NCBI RefSeq assembly: GCF_024227435.1
Contig: NZ_CP100445.1
Location: 2,849,369 to 2,913,368 of the forward strand
DNA length: 64,000 nucleotides
Reading direction: 5' to 3'
Source of the DNA: Natrinema caseinilyticum
Lineage (GTDB): Archaea; Halobacteriota; Halobacteria; Halobacteriales; Natrialbaceae
Both the position numbers and the translations under genes were made by a program. Below, one piece after another: positions 18,123 through 27,298 of this stretch; the first letter of the stretch is position 1, and every line of letters starts with the position of its first letter. The notes below the pieces were generated by a model. That model did not search any database. It was not told the origin of the DNA and saw only the letters and a list, made by a program, of their open reading frames with translations.

Positions 18123-19039
18123 TGGTAGATACGGACACGTTCGTCCCCGACGCAGTCGCAGAGATCGACGAGGAAATCGGCGATGCCAACGCTGTCATCG
18201 CCCTCTCGGGCGGTGTCGACTCCTCGGTCGCCGCCGCCCTGGCCTACGAGGCCATCGGCGATCGCCTGACCCCGGTGTACGTCGACACCGGGTTGATGCG
18301 GAAAGGCGAGACCGATCAGATACGAGAGACGTTCGACTACATGGAGTCGCTTCGCGTCGTCGACGCGAAAGACCGCTTCCTCGAGGCGCTGTCCGGCGTC
18401 ACCGACCCCGAGGAGAAACGTGAGGTCATCGGCGAGCAGTTCATCCGCGAGTTCGAGCGCGAAGCGACGGACGCGGACGCGGACTATCTCGTTCAGGGGA
18501 CGATCTACCCCGACCGCATCGAGAGCGAAGGCGGGATCAAGTCCCACCACAACGTCGGTGGCTTGCCCGACGTGGTGGACTTCGAGGGTATCGTCGAACC
18601 GGTCCGGGACCTCTACAAGGACGAGGTCCGCGAGGTCGCCCGCCACCTCGGTCTCGACGAAATCGTCGCCGAACGGATGCCGTTCCCGGGTCCCGGGCTC
18701 GCAGTTCGGGTCATCGGGGAAGTCACCGAGGAGAAACTCGAGGTGGCCCGCCAGGCCTGTTACGTCGTCGAGGACGAACTCGAGGAGTACGATCCGTGGC
18801 AAGCCCTCGCGGCCGTCATCGGTAAAGCGACGGGCGTCAAGGGCGACAACCGAGTTCACGGCTGGGTCGTCTCCGTGCGCTCGGTCGACTCCCGCGACGG
18901 GATGACCGCTCGCGCCCAGGAGATCGACTGGGAGACGCTCCAGCGCATCCAATCGCGGATCACGGGAGCGAACGAGAACGTCGCCCGCGTCGTCTACGAC
19001 GTGACCCACAAACCGCCCGCGACTATCGAGTACGAATGA
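18122..19039 (+). CDS. guaAb: GMP synthase subunit B (ATP pyrophosphatase)
   Basis: The synthetase half of the split archaeal GMP synthase, which aminates XMP using ammonia from the separate GuaAa glutaminase subunit. The 305-residue protein has the PP-loop [15 protein letters not shown] (about 28-42) and the C-terminal dimerisation domain with [16 protein letters not shown] (about 185-200), ending KPPATIEYE. The glutaminase subunit is not in this window. It is coupled to pyrG by a 1-bp overlap, placing two glutamine-dependent nucleotide synthetases in one operon. Confidence 0.97.
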   Translation: MVDTDTFVPDAVAEIDEEIGDANAVIALSGGVDSSVAAALAYEAIGDRLTPVYVDTGLMRKGETDQIRETFDYMESLRVVDAKDRFLEALSGVTDPEEKREVIGEQFIREFEREATDADADYLVQGTIYPDRIESEGGIKSHHNVGGLPDVVDFEGIVEPVRDLYKDEVREVARHLGLDEIVAERMPFPGPGLAVRVIGEVTEEKLEVARQACYVVEDELEEYDPWQALAAVIGKATGVKGDNRVHGWVVSVRSVDSRDGMTARAQEIDWETLQRIQSRITGANENVARVVYDVTHKPPATIEYE

Positions 19040-19368
19040 GTCCGGTCACGACCGCAATCGTCGCCGGCCCCGACGAGAACGACCTCGCAGCGGCACTCGA
19101 GACCGAAGGCGTCGACGTGACCCGCCTTGAGGGCGTCATCTCTCGGCCGCAACTCGAGGAGGCGGGGATCGTCGCCGCCGATCTGTACGTGCTGACCGAT
19201 ATCGGGCAGGCGACGACGATCCCGATCGTCTGCGACCTGAACGGAGACGTCCGCACCGTCGTCTACGCCCGCAGGACGGTCCCCGAGTTCGTCAAAGGTC
19301 AACTCGATCTGGCGATCGACCCACAGCTCGTCGACGCGAGCGTCGTCGCCGACGAACTCGTCGACTGA
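19036..19368 (+). CDS. Small conserved haloarchaeal protein (DUF7126-like)
   Basis: This 110-residue protein has alternating strands and helices resembling a small Rossmann-like fold ([18 protein letters not shown] at the start, then [18 protein letters not shown] near residue 56). I associate it with the haloarchaeal family DUF7126, which is sometimes mislabelled 'CTP synthetase' because of its position. No active-site residues are evident. It overlaps the guaAb stop by 4 bp (ATGA), so it is the third gene of the pyrG-guaAb operon and may act in nucleotide metabolism; this last point is inference from context. Confidence 0.8.
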   Translation: MSPVTTAIVAGPDENDLAAALETEGVDVTRLEGVISRPQLEEAGIVAADLYVLTDIGQATTIPIVCDLNGDVRTVVYARRTVPEFVKGQLDLAIDPQLVDASVVADELVD

Positions 19369-20021
19369 CGCGTCGAGCGGTCGGCCGACGGTCGGGCCGA
19401 GCGGCCAAAGCCCAGATACGGTTTCTCCGATCCCGGTTCCGTGACCCGTTCGGCCATCCAGACGCTATAACCGTCGTATGAACAGTCTCGAGTCCGGTTT
19501 CGGCGGACTGAATTCGTATTAAATTCGGCGGAATTCGGTGTAAGATCGGTATACCATCACCGCCGTTCAAGTAGCAGTCGCGGGTACCGACGGACGGAGG
19601 TCGACGGGCAGACCCCACCGATGGCACCCACCACCTGTACCCGCGACTTCCAGCAACCCCACCACAGCACCCTTCCCCCACTACTGCCAACCGATTCTCG
19701 TTGACGCGGGCCCGCCCCACCGGCTCGCGTCACACCCTGCGATTCTGGCAATCGGGGCGCGGTGATTACGCCGCGTCCCGGGGATGGACCACTCCGAGAC
19801 CGCGCTGCTTGTCCACCGAGTCCACGTTACCGACAGTCAGCGACGGCACCCTCGTCAGCGACGACGACTCGTTTCCATGGAGTTATCGAACCCGAATCAC
19901 CGCGGACCGCTCTTCGAGTCGTATCGCACTCCCGGTGAGCGAGTTCGGGACCGGCCGAAACCAGGTGTACGCGGCCGCTTCCATCCAAACGCAGCCTCGA
20001 CGAAGGGAATCGAGCGGAGCG
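19369..20021. other. Gene-free region with a 12-bp inverted repeat
   Basis: No convincing protein is encoded. AT-rich DNA at 19498-19560 contains a TATA-like TTCGTATTAAATTC (about 19512-19525). Thirty to fifty bases on is a perfect 12-bp inverted repeat, AGTCGCGGGTAC (19576-19587) with GTACCCGCGACT (19637-19648), spaced by 49 bases. It could be a small structured RNA starting near 19545. It is not a tRNA, as it has no T-arm or anticodon arm. The rest, to 20021, is GC-rich and shows nothing I can name. Confidence 0.3.
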
Positions 20022-20624
20022 TCACGCCTCTCTGTCGGCCGCCTCGTCGTCGGTCCCTGCGCTGGCACGGTCGCCCCCGGTTTCACCGCGTTCGCCTTCG
20101 GTGTCCGGGTCGTCCTCCCGGGCGAGTTCGACGACCGTCTCCGCCTCGGAGAGAATGATTTCCTCGAGCGCGAGGGTGGCCGTGTCCGCGGTGCCCGGGA
20201 GACAAAAGACGGGTGTTCCCTCGGCGACGCCCGCGAGCGTTCGGACGGTGACGACTCGCGTCCCGATCCGGTCGTACGCCAGTGCAGTGACCAGTTCGGC
20301 GAAGGCGGTCAGCTCCTTTTCGAGCAGCGGCTCGACGGCTTCGAGGGCGTCGTCGTCGGGTTCGACGCTCGTTCCACCGGCGGTGATGACGAGCTCGACG
20401 TCCGTGCGGTCGATGAGTCGCGAAACGATCGACTGGACCTGGTCGTAATCCGAATTGACGTGTTCTCGCACCGTGATCTCGATTCCCGCGCCCTCGAGTC
20501 CCTCGACGAGCGCCGTTCCCGCCGGATCGTCCTCGAGACCCCGATCGGACGAAATAGTGACGACGGCGACACGGAGCGACTGCGCTGCGGACCCGTGACT
20601 ATCGTTCGCGCTCGATTCGCTCAT
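20022..20624 (-). CDS. moaB: MoaB/MogA family molybdenum cofactor protein
   Basis: Member of the MogA/MoaB family, which adenylates molybdopterin or helps molybdate insertion. The 200-residue protein has the typical start of the fold (VAVVTISSDRGLEDDPAG, about 19-36) and the nucleotide-binding segment VITAGGTSVEPDDDALEAVE (about 86-105). The usual family sequence is GGTG, so the Ser in GGTS is a variation. A disordered acidic C-terminal tail of about 40 residues follows. The Met at 20624 has a TATA-like GGTTTTATTCG on the minus strand 26-34 nt upstream (about 20647-20657); upstream residues in the same frame are not needed. Confidence 0.88.
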   Translation of the reverse strand: MSESSANDSHGSAAQSLRVAVVTISSDRGLEDDPAGTALVEGLEGAGIEITVREHVNSDYDQVQSIVSRLIDRTDVELVITAGGTSVEPDDDALEAVEPLLEKELTAFAELVTALAYDRIGTRVVTVRTLAGVAEGTPVFCLPGTADTATLALEEIILSEAETVVELAREDDPDTEGERGETGGDRASAGTDDEAADREA

Positions 20625-20727
20625 AGGCTTTGTTCGAGGGCCGGCGAATAAAACCACTGGCCGAAAAAGAGGCACTGCGGACGGATTGCCGAAGTGTTAT
20701 GCACCGTGTTTCCGTTGCCCACTGTAC

Positions 20728-21753
20728 ATGCAGTCAGTCAAAGTTACCGAACACGGCGACACGGACGTCCTCGAGTACGGCGAAGTGCCCGATCCCGAGG
20801 TCGGACGGGGCGACGTACTGGTCGACGTCAAAGCAGCAGCGCTCAACCACCTCGACATCTGGACCCGACGGGGGATGCCGGGGCTGAACCTCGAGATGCC
20901 ACACATCCCGGGAAGCGACGGGGCGGGGATCGTCGAGGAAGTCGGCGAGGACGTCACTCGGTTCGAGGAAGGCGACCGCGTCGCGCTCTCGGCCGGTGTC
21001 GGCGACCTGCGGATGGACGACCCGACGCTCGATCCGCGCTTTCACATCATCGGCGAGCACGTTCCGGGTATCCACGCCGAGTACGCCGCGATCGACGAGG
21101 ACAACCTGATTCCGGTCCCGGAAGACGTCGACTGGACGGTCGCCGGCTCGAGCTGTCTGGTCTTCCAGACCGCCTGGCGGATGCTGATCGAACGAGCGGA
21201 CCTCGAGGCCGGCGAGTCGGTCCTGGTCCTCGGTGCGAGCGGCGGGGTCGGTCACGCGGCCCTCCAGATCGCGGATTACGCGGGTGCGGAGGTCTACGCG
21301 ACTGGCAGTTCCGAGGAGAAACTCGACTACGCCCGCGAGCACGGTGCGGATCACGTCTGTAACTACGAGGAAGAGAACTTCGCGGACTGGGTCCGCTCCG
21401 AGACGGGCGGGCGCGGGGTCGACGTCGTCGTCGAACACGTCGGCGCGCCCACCTGGCAGGACTCGCTCGCGAGCCTCGCCAAGGGCGGCCGACTCGTCAC
21501 CTGCGGCGGCACCGCCGGCGGCAACCCGGAGACTGACATCCCGCGCATCTTCTGGAACCAACTCGAGATCATCGGCTCGACCATGGCCACGCCCGACCAG
21601 GTCGACGACGTGATGGACCTCGTCTGGGACGGCACCTTCGAACCGGCGATCCGCGAGGAACTGCCGATGAGCGAATCCCGGCGCGCCCACGAGATCATCG
21701 AGAATCGCGAAGGGTTCGGCAAGGTCGTCGTCCGTCCCGACAGCGAACTGTAG
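20728..21753 (+). CDS. MDR-superfamily NAD(P)-dependent oxidoreductase
   Basis: This 341-residue medium-chain dehydrogenase/reductase has a GroES-like catalytic domain (about 1-145) and a Rossmann domain with LVLGASGGVGHAALQIA (about 167-183). In zinc alcohol dehydrogenases the catalytic and structural zincs are held by Cys and His in the N-terminal domain. Here the region after GDRVALSAGVGDLRMDDP contains no Cys cluster, so it is closer to zinc-free quinone or enoyl reductases. The substrate cannot be inferred. A TATA-like GTGTTATGC at about 20694-20702 gives a leaderless start at 20728. Confidence 0.88.
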   Translation: MQSVKVTEHGDTDVLEYGEVPDPEVGRGDVLVDVKAAALNHLDIWTRRGMPGLNLEMPHIPGSDGAGIVEEVGEDVTRFEEGDRVALSAGVGDLRMDDPTLDPRFHIIGEHVPGIHAEYAAIDEDNLIPVPEDVDWTVAGSSCLVFQTAWRMLIERADLEAGESVLVLGASGGVGHAALQIADYAGAEVYATGSSEEKLDYAREHGADHVCNYEEENFADWVRSETGGRGVDVVVEHVGAPTWQDSLASLAKGGRLVTCGGTAGGNPETDIPRIFWNQLEIIGSTMATPDQVDDVMDLVWDGTFEPAIREELPMSESRRAHEIIENREGFGKVVVRPDSEL

Positions 21754-21850
21754 CGGGTCGGCGCGCTCGAGCGGCGCCGTTCGAGACTGGTCGAGTCCGG
21801 TCGGCCCCGGAATCGTGAGGGCTTTCACTGCGCGCCCGAAACTGACGACC

Positions 21851-22171
21851 GTGAGTTCGAGCGACGACAGCGGCTACGTCCACGACCCTGCGGCGTTCGA
21901 CGGCGACGCGGACGGCGACGGGCGAGTCGCGACGTCGGGCGACCGCGACCCGCGGAGCGGATCGCGCCACCCCGACGCGGCCGATCGCAGGTTCGACTGG
22001 CGCGGCTGGTTGCTCGTCGCCGTCATCGTTTTCGCGTTTCTCGTCGCTCCGGCCGCCATCTTTCTGGTTCCACCCGGTGGGGAAGGCTATCGCTTCGCGC
22101 TGTTGATCCTGCCGCTTGCGCCCGCCGTCGTACTCGCGATCACGGCCGTCTGGGCGACGACGCGCCCGTGA
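21851..22171 (+). CDS. Small membrane protein
   Basis: This protein of about 106 residues has a 50-residue hydrophilic acidic N-terminus followed by two membrane helices (about 54-75 and 84-103) separated by a short Pro/Gly turn (VPPGGEG). It is a two-helix integral membrane protein of unknown function. The GTG at 21851 begins the acidic part (SSSDDSGYVHD); an ATG at 21815 in the same frame would add 12 basic residues and is less likely. Confidence 0.65.
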   Translation: MSSSDDSGYVHDPAAFDGDADGDGRVATSGDRDPRSGSRHPDAADRRFDWRGWLLVAVIVFAFLVAPAAIFLVPPGGEGYRFALLILPLAPAVVLAITAVWATTRP

Positions 22172-22232
22172 CGACGGGTCGGGGTAGTTGATTCGGATAG
22201 CCGACTAATTGCGCGAAAAGACGGCCGACGAG

Positions 22233-22550
22233 CTACGCTCGCGCGTTGCGGACGTCCTCGAGTCGGTCGAGGACGGTCGATCCGTCGCTGACGTCCCGGT
22301 CCGGCGTCTCCTCACGGTCGACGTACGCGGTCACCGCGTCGTAGAGACGGTCGGCCTGGGTGCCGGTGAATCGGTCCGTCTCGCCGCCGGTCTCGACGGT
22401 TTCGAGTACCTCGAGAATCCACTCCGGCGGGGTTTCGTCTGCGTCGAGCGCGTCGTCGAGGCGGTTCGACACGACGTAGTGGACGACCCATCGTTCGTCT
22501 CTGGAGAGCGTGACTTCGTACGTTTCGGTTTCCGGTGGTGAGGAGCTCAT
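22233..22550 (-). CDS. Conserved haloarchaeal hypothetical protein (DUF7853-like)
   Basis: This 105-residue soluble acidic protein opens with a strand-rich start (YEVTLSRDERWVVHYVVSNRLDDAL) followed by helices rich in Glu and Asp, ending VLDRLEDVRNARA. It resembles the haloarchaeal family DUF7853, of unknown function. A stand-alone gene facing left, with its upstream region shared with the divergent sulfatase-like operon. Confidence 0.75.
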   Translation of the reverse strand: MSSSPPETETYEVTLSRDERWVVHYVVSNRLDDALDADETPPEWILEVLETVETGGETDRFTGTQADRLYDAVTAYVDREETPDRDVSDGSTVLDRLEDVRNARA

Positions 22551-22785
22551 TTCGTCACACGGACCTGTCTCGTCGGTCCTCGAACAACGCTACGAACAGC
22601 GGTGTAATAAGCCTTGTTACCGTATGGCATAGTTTCGGACGAGTCCCAACGGCGTTCGTCAGACGGCGCGGGGTGGGAGGGACGGCTCGTGGACGCGTCG
22701 TCCGTCGTCGGGGATTGCGAAATAGTCGCACGATCAAAAGCTTCTAACAGAATCGCATCCAGAAATCAGATAGGAGCAGACGCCG

Positions 22786-23844
22786 ATGGACTTTGCGACG
22801 TTACCAGGAAAGATCGCGACCGGCCGTCTCGGGGTCGCACTTTCGCGATTTCTCCCAGCGACGCCCATCTGGGAGCGCGAGTGGGACGTCTGTTGTATAC
22901 TCGACGGCTGCCGCCTCGATCTCATGCGCGAGGTCGCGGCCGCGGGCCACCACGCGCTTCCCGACCCCGACCGGGTCGGCTCCCTCTGGTCGGTCGGCTC
23001 GCAGTCCGCCGAGTGGATGGATCGGACTTTCAGTCCGGCGTACAACGAGGTGATGTCACGGACCGCGTACGTGACCGGGAATCCGTTTTCGTCACAACCG
23101 TGTGACCACCTTCTCGTCACCTCCGACGACGTCCTTCCGTTGACGAGCGACGATTTCGCCGTCTTTCACGAGGCCTGGCGGGACGACTGGGTCGACGACG
23201 ACATCTCGACGATTCCGCCGGAGTCGCTGACCGACGCCGCGATCGCAATCTGGCGCGAGCGCGAGCGACTGGACGTCGACCGTATCATCGTCCACTACAT
23301 GCAACCGCACGCGCCCTTCCGATCGCGCGCGGAGTGGTTCTTCGGCTCGGCCGACATCGAACACTGGGGGCAGTTCACCGACGATGACGGCCACCAGGAC
23401 GACCTCGACCTCGCCGATCTCTCGCCCGAGGAACGCGAGGCGCTGGAGGCCATCGCCGAGGCCGAGGCCGAAGCGGACGACGACGGGGATTCCATGAACG
23501 ACCCCTGGTTGCGCCTTCGCGACGGCGACCTCTCGTTCGACGCGGTCTGGGGTGCCTACCGGGACAACCTCGAGTGGGTCTTAGACGACGTCTCCCGACT
23601 GCTCGCGAACTGTGACGGGACCGTCGCGATGACCAGCGATCACGGGAACGGCCTCGGCGAGTTCGGCGTCTGGTCGCACCCGCCAGGGACACCGGTCCCC
23701 GCGCTCCGGCGGGTTCCCTGGGTGGTCAGGCAGGGACGGAACCGGGACACCTACGATCCGGCCCTCCCCGACGCGATCCGCGACGAACGGACGACGACGA
23801 ACGACGACGTCGGCTCGCGCCTCGAGGCGCTGGGGTACCGGTGA
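22786..23844 (+). CDS. Sulfatase/alkaline-phosphatase superfamily protein
   Basis: This 352-residue member of the alkaline phosphatase-like fold has metal-binding motifs in CCILDGCRLDLM (near residue 40), IIVHYMQPHAPFRS (near 170) and MTSDHGNGLGEFGVWSHPPG (near 285). Cys and Asp around residues 37-42 occupy the place of the formylglycine/phospho-nucleophile loop, but the nucleophile is not certain. Haloarchaeal homologues occur near surface glycan and methyltransferase genes. An acidic Glu/Asp/Ala-rich insert lies around residues 205-235. AGGAG at 22772-22776 supports the ATG. The gene overlaps the next by 4 bp (GTGA). Confidence 0.85.
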   Translation: MDFATLPGKIATGRLGVALSRFLPATPIWEREWDVCCILDGCRLDLMREVAAAGHHALPDPDRVGSLWSVGSQSAEWMDRTFSPAYNEVMSRTAYVTGNPFSSQPCDHLLVTSDDVLPLTSDDFAVFHEAWRDDWVDDDISTIPPESLTDAAIAIWRERERLDVDRIIVHYMQPHAPFRSRAEWFFGSADIEHWGQFTDDDGHQDDLDLADLSPEEREALEAIAEAEAEADDDGDSMNDPWLRLRDGDLSFDAVWGAYRDNLEWVLDDVSRLLANCDGTVAMTSDHGNGLGEFGVWSHPPGTPVPALRRVPWVVRQGRNRDTYDPALPDAIRDERTTTNDDVGSRLEALGYR

Positions 23845-24569
23845 CGCGACTCGGCTCCGTTCGCGACGCGATCTACGCGCTCCGGAAGGCCCGACTGGGA
23901 CTCGAGCGCCGCCGCCTCGACTACGGTCGCGAGACCCGCGAACGCGCCGACCGTCTCGCCGAGATTCTTCCGGCGTCGGCCGCCGAACTCCGGGAGTACG
24001 AACGCGAGTACGAGTCCCTCGAGTGGTTCCACGACACCTACGCCGATCGCGTCGCCGAGATTCACGAGGCCGGGGTCGCCACCGACACCACCCACTGGCG
24101 CGACGGCGTCACCGTCTACGTCGTCTGTCGCGCGCTGGGCATCGAGACCGCCGTCGAGACCGGCGTCCTCTTCGGCTCGTTCGACGCCCACATCCTCGCC
24201 GCGATGGTCGAAAACGGCGGCGGAACGCTTCACTCTGTGGACCTCCCCGGCGGGCCGCCCGGCCCGTTCGAGTACGGTCACCTGATCCCCGACCGGTGTC
24301 GCGAGCACTGGCACCTCCACCGGGGCGATGCGCGGGAGGTGGTCCCCGACCTGCTCGAGCGCGTCGGCCCCGTCGACCTGTTCCTCCACGATTCGGATCA
24401 CCGGCTCCCGCACATGCGCTTCGAGTACGAGACCGCACTGGAGCATCTCGAGGACGGCGGCGTGCTCGCGAGCCACGACGTCCGGCTCTCTGCGTTATTC
24501 GATCGGTTTTCGGACGCGAACGGGCTTCGATCTCGCGTGGTCTGTGATACGGGCATCGCGCGGTTGTGA
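23841..24569 (+). CDS. Class I SAM-dependent methyltransferase
   Basis: The 242-residue protein has a charged helical N-terminus, probably coiled coil (about residues 8-60, rich in Arg and Glu), then a Rossmann methyltransferase core. The SAM site is ETAVETGVLFGSFDAHILA (about 103-121), motif II is TLHSVDLPGG (about 133-142) and the catalytic or metal region is DLFLHDSDHRLPHMRFE (about 180-196). This pattern fits the Methyltransf_24/cephalosporin-hydroxylase-like group acting on sugars or small molecules. The GTG start overlaps the sulfatase-like gene's stop, so the two products are made together and probably act on the same surface substrate (inference). Confidence 0.85.
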   Translation: MTRLGSVRDAIYALRKARLGLERRRLDYGRETRERADRLAEILPASAAELREYEREYESLEWFHDTYADRVAEIHEAGVATDTTHWRDGVTVYVVCRALGIETAVETGVLFGSFDAHILAAMVENGGGTLHSVDLPGGPPGPFEYGHLIPDRCREHWHLHRGDAREVVPDLLERVGPVDLFLHDSDHRLPHMRFEYETALEHLEDGGVLASHDVRLSALFDRFSDANGLRSRVVCDTGIARL

Positions 24570-24660
24570 GCCGGCGGCGGTGTGACGGACACGTCGCAGC
24601 CTGTCGAATTCATCGGATCCTGAGATAGGCTATTTATCCCGGATTGGGATATGATAGCGT

Positions 24661-24849
24661 ATGGAGCCACGAGCCGAACGAATCTGTCACGTTCTCATCG
24701 GCATTTCGTTAGTTCTGCTAACGATCGCTATCGGATACGACTTCGTCGTCGGCACGAAACTGGCAGATTTCCTGGTGATAATCGGGGGGCTCTTCATCGG
24801 GTGGGTGGCGTTTCTCTACTGTCTTGGCAACGCGACGTTCTGGGGGTAG
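24661..24849 (+). CDS. Small two-helix membrane protein
   Basis: This 62-residue protein consists almost entirely of two membrane helices (about 10-28 and 34-55) joined by a short charged turn. No family was recognised. Expression is likely because a TATA-like CTATTTATCC at 24629-24638 is at leaderless distance from the ATG. It lies at the border where the intact core genes give way to degraded DNA. Confidence 0.6.
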   Translation: MEPRAERICHVLIGISLVLLTIAIGYDFVVGTKLADFLVIIGGLFIGWVAFLYCLGNATFWG

Positions 24850-25161
24850 CATTAGTCGCCGGGTGGTTCGTTCGAAATCCTCCTGCGTTTTCGCGAACCG
24901 CAGCAGTCGCCCCTCTCGGCTGTTCGCCGACCTTGCCTCGACAGAGGACGGCGAGGCGTTCGGCGCGCTGGATGAGGAGCGTGTCCGGCACCGGTGAGTC
25001 GGTCGGTGGTCGCGCGGTGGTCCGGGTCGTCGGGATCGGTGGGGTCCTCACGCTCGACCGGGCGTGGGCCTCAAGACAGTCTCGCTGGAAACCGGTGAGT
25101 CGATCCAGGCGCGGCGGCCGTCTCTCGGCCGGTAATTCGTGGGCGGTGCGTCTGCTCGAGC
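24850..25161. other. Degraded intergenic DNA
   Basis: GC-rich stretch without a credible start, promoter or domain on either strand. It joins the last small intact gene to the orphan fragment and the IS remnant at 25348, and is probably relic coding DNA. Confidence 0.4.
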
Positions 25162-25359
25162 GAGGAGTTCAAGACTCCGCGTCTCGTCGTCTGGCAAGGC
25201 TTTCAGTGGGTAACGGAAGCCACGCGGGCCGGCGGTCACGACACCGAGTTCGCATACTTTCTCGAGGGCCGATTCGGATCGTCCTGGGTCCGTCTGGCCT
25301 CCGTCGACTGGACTAACAACCGCACGGAATTCAGAAGTAGTGTACCGGGCATTGCCTAG
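25162..25359 (+). pseudogene. Orphan C-terminal gene fragment next to an IS remnant
   Basis: A protein-like open segment of 65 codons (beginning EEFKTPRLVVWQGFQWVTEA, with FAYFLEGRFGSSWVRLASVD further on) has no start codon and ends at a TAG inside the terminal repeat of the adjoining IS6-type remnant. It looks like the 3' end of a gene whose 5' part has decayed. I could not name the family. The preceding stretch 24850-25161 has no intact gene. Confidence 0.35.
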
Positions 25360-26013
25360 TTTAGCACCTCTGCTGGCGTCTGTCGATTAAATGTCAGGTG
25401 TGGTCGTTGTGTGTTATAGTAATGTACAAACTATTCAAGCTACTCTCTGATGCTCGTCCGACTGCCGACCCACGAGTTATGGAAGCGACCGACCCGCATT
25501 TTGAGGGTGTGAAACCACTTCTCGATCAGGTTTTTCTCGACGTAGTCGAACTGACCGCTCAACCCGAACCGAGCGAGGGTAGTCAGATAGCCGTAGCCGT
25601 CGACGAGAAACACAGTTTCGGAGCGATCGTGTTTCTCGGACAATCTACGAACGAATGCAGCGGCTGGATCAGTCCCTCTCTGTCCGAAGACTGTGACATC
25701 GAGAATCAACCGTGAATCGATGTCTATTGTAGCCTATACCCAAGTCCAGTTTTCATTGATCTTAACAGCTGTCTGATCAATGGTGGCCCGCGACGGCGAA
25801 TCCGTCGCGGGTCTAGAACGCTGTCAGCCAGCCGATGTACTCGGTGCCAGATTGCTTGATGAGGGTGTTCGCCGTCCGCTCACGCTCCCAAGACTCATCA
25901 AATTCCGCCGCGTAGCCCTCGCTGAGCAGGTCTACGAGCATCATTTCAGACCCACTCTCTGACCTGCTCACATCTCAAACCGCGCTACCTGGACGGTGTC
26001 AACTAGTCCAATC
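25348..26013 (-). mobile_element. IS6-type insertion sequence remnant with dead transposase
   Basis: The left end reads GGCATTGCCTAGTTTAGCACC (25348 on). The right end at about 25995-26010 (GGTGTCAACTAGTCCA) is its imperfect inverse, together giving an element of about 0.67 kb. On the minus strand are pieces of a haloarchaeal IS6-family transposase: a start region (LLSEGYAAEFDESWERER), the first catalytic Asp in ATIDQTAVKIN, the second in TVFLVDGYGYLT, the Glu in NLIEKWFHTLKMR, and a C-terminus FVHYYNTQRPHL. The pieces are separated by a deletion, frame changes and in-frame stops (for example TWV-stop-ATIDIDS, and two stops before FVHYY), so it cannot transpose itself. Confidence 0.85.
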
Positions 26014-26021
26014 TGACATCG

Positions 26022-27205
26022 CTACGGATAATATCGATCGCGGTGGATTTCCTCGCGCTCGTCGTCGTCCGTCAGCGTCACGACAACTTCGTCGCCCCCT
26101 GGGTCAATGCCGACGGTGAGATGCATCACACTCTCTGCTGGCCCAATCGACGTTTTGTCGCCCTGGACTGTCGATGCGACGGCGGCTCGATCGCCCGTTT
26201 GCTGGCCCGTGAACTCGACCCGGGCGATCGCGTCGACCAGTGCGTTGTCGGGTCGCTCGTCGAACGCGATCTCATCGACGACTCGCTCGGACGGCGGGTA
26301 CTGCTCGCGGTGGACGGGTCGGGTTTTGCCGTCGACCGTCGCGGTCACGAGCACCTCGTCGCCTTCCGGATCGAGAGAGAGAGGTCGAAGTAGTCGATCG
26401 GCTTCGGAGTATTCGACGACCTCGAGGAGTACGCGTTCTCCGCTGTGGCGGTCACGCTGTCGGCTACCGGCGAGTTTACGAAGTGGACTCGAGCGAGATC
26501 GGCTTCGGTGTCGAACGTGACGTCCTCGACGACCCGCGCGTCGAACGACGATGGCACGTTCGACTTGTCGCTCGGTTCAGTAGATTCGTCGCCCGCTCTG
26601 ACCGCCCATGCGAGGATCGTCCACTCGCCATCGGCCGTGACGGTCACGGCGTTGAAATCGGTAGTCTCCCCGTTCTCGCCCGTCACCGTCACGTCGACGA
26701 GCGCCGTCCGCTCGCCGTCGATCGCATCGGCGATCGCGTCCCGTTCGACGCTCGTCGCCTGCAGGATCGGGACCGAGAGGACGGTCTCGGGGGTCACGTC
26801 CCGGTCCCGTATCTCGGTCTCGATCACGGATATCGGGTCGTCTTTCAACAGCCGTTCCTCGGCATTCTCGGCGTCTAGATTGTCCGGGTGGAAGGGGTGG
26901 ACGGGGTGGAAGTAGGTGCCGACCGCGGCCGGATCGTCCCCCTCCGCGCTGGCCTCGACGTACTGTCGGAGCGTCCCTTCGGGCGTTTCTGACACGTCGT
27001 CGGACCGGGTCTGCTCTTCCTTCCCGGGATCCGATTTGCTGCTCGAGCCGTTGCCCCCGTCTGCGTCGTGGTGGTCGTTTTCCGCGGTGTCGCCGAGACA
27101 GCCAGCGAGGGAAGCGCCGGCCGCGGTTGTTAGTCCGCTGAGGCATCGTCGTCTCGTCTTTCGTGCGTCATGTACAGGGAGGGATTGCGATCGTCCCATT
27201 ATCAA
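26022..27205 (-). pseudogene. Tat lipoprotein gene with a frameshift
   Basis: The 5' part (26345-27205) encodes a Tat lipoprotein signal (RKTRRRCLSGLTTAAGASLAGC, split here only for description: twin Arg near residues 18-20, lipidated Cys near 36), an acidic linker, then a domain starting GTLRQYVEASAEGDD that resembles NTF2-like folds. After DSVTATAE the frame runs out in a nonsense tail. A second frame continues naturally as RVLLEVVEYSEADRLLRP, LSLDPEGDEVLVTATVDGK, and on to 26022. Removing two bases near 26436-26441 (GAGA on the coding strand) restores one protein of about 394 residues. It is either a true pseudogene or a sequence error. It lies just beside the IS6 remnant. Confidence 0.75.
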
Positions 27206-27298
27206 CCAGTAATTACAATCTCTCTGTCAGAAACGGGGGGAGAGTGGCCGCTACAGTCAGGTGGCGCGGAGAGGTGACGGGGACGATGTGGCGGCGTC

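Noticed and set aside
19576-19648. Possible tRNA (about 73 nt with paired ends)
   Set aside because: End stem of 12 bp instead of 7, no T-arm consensus, no anticodon arm.
19701-20651. Plus-strand open frame opposite moaB
   Set aside because: Reads antisense through the moaB family motifs; no recognisable domain.
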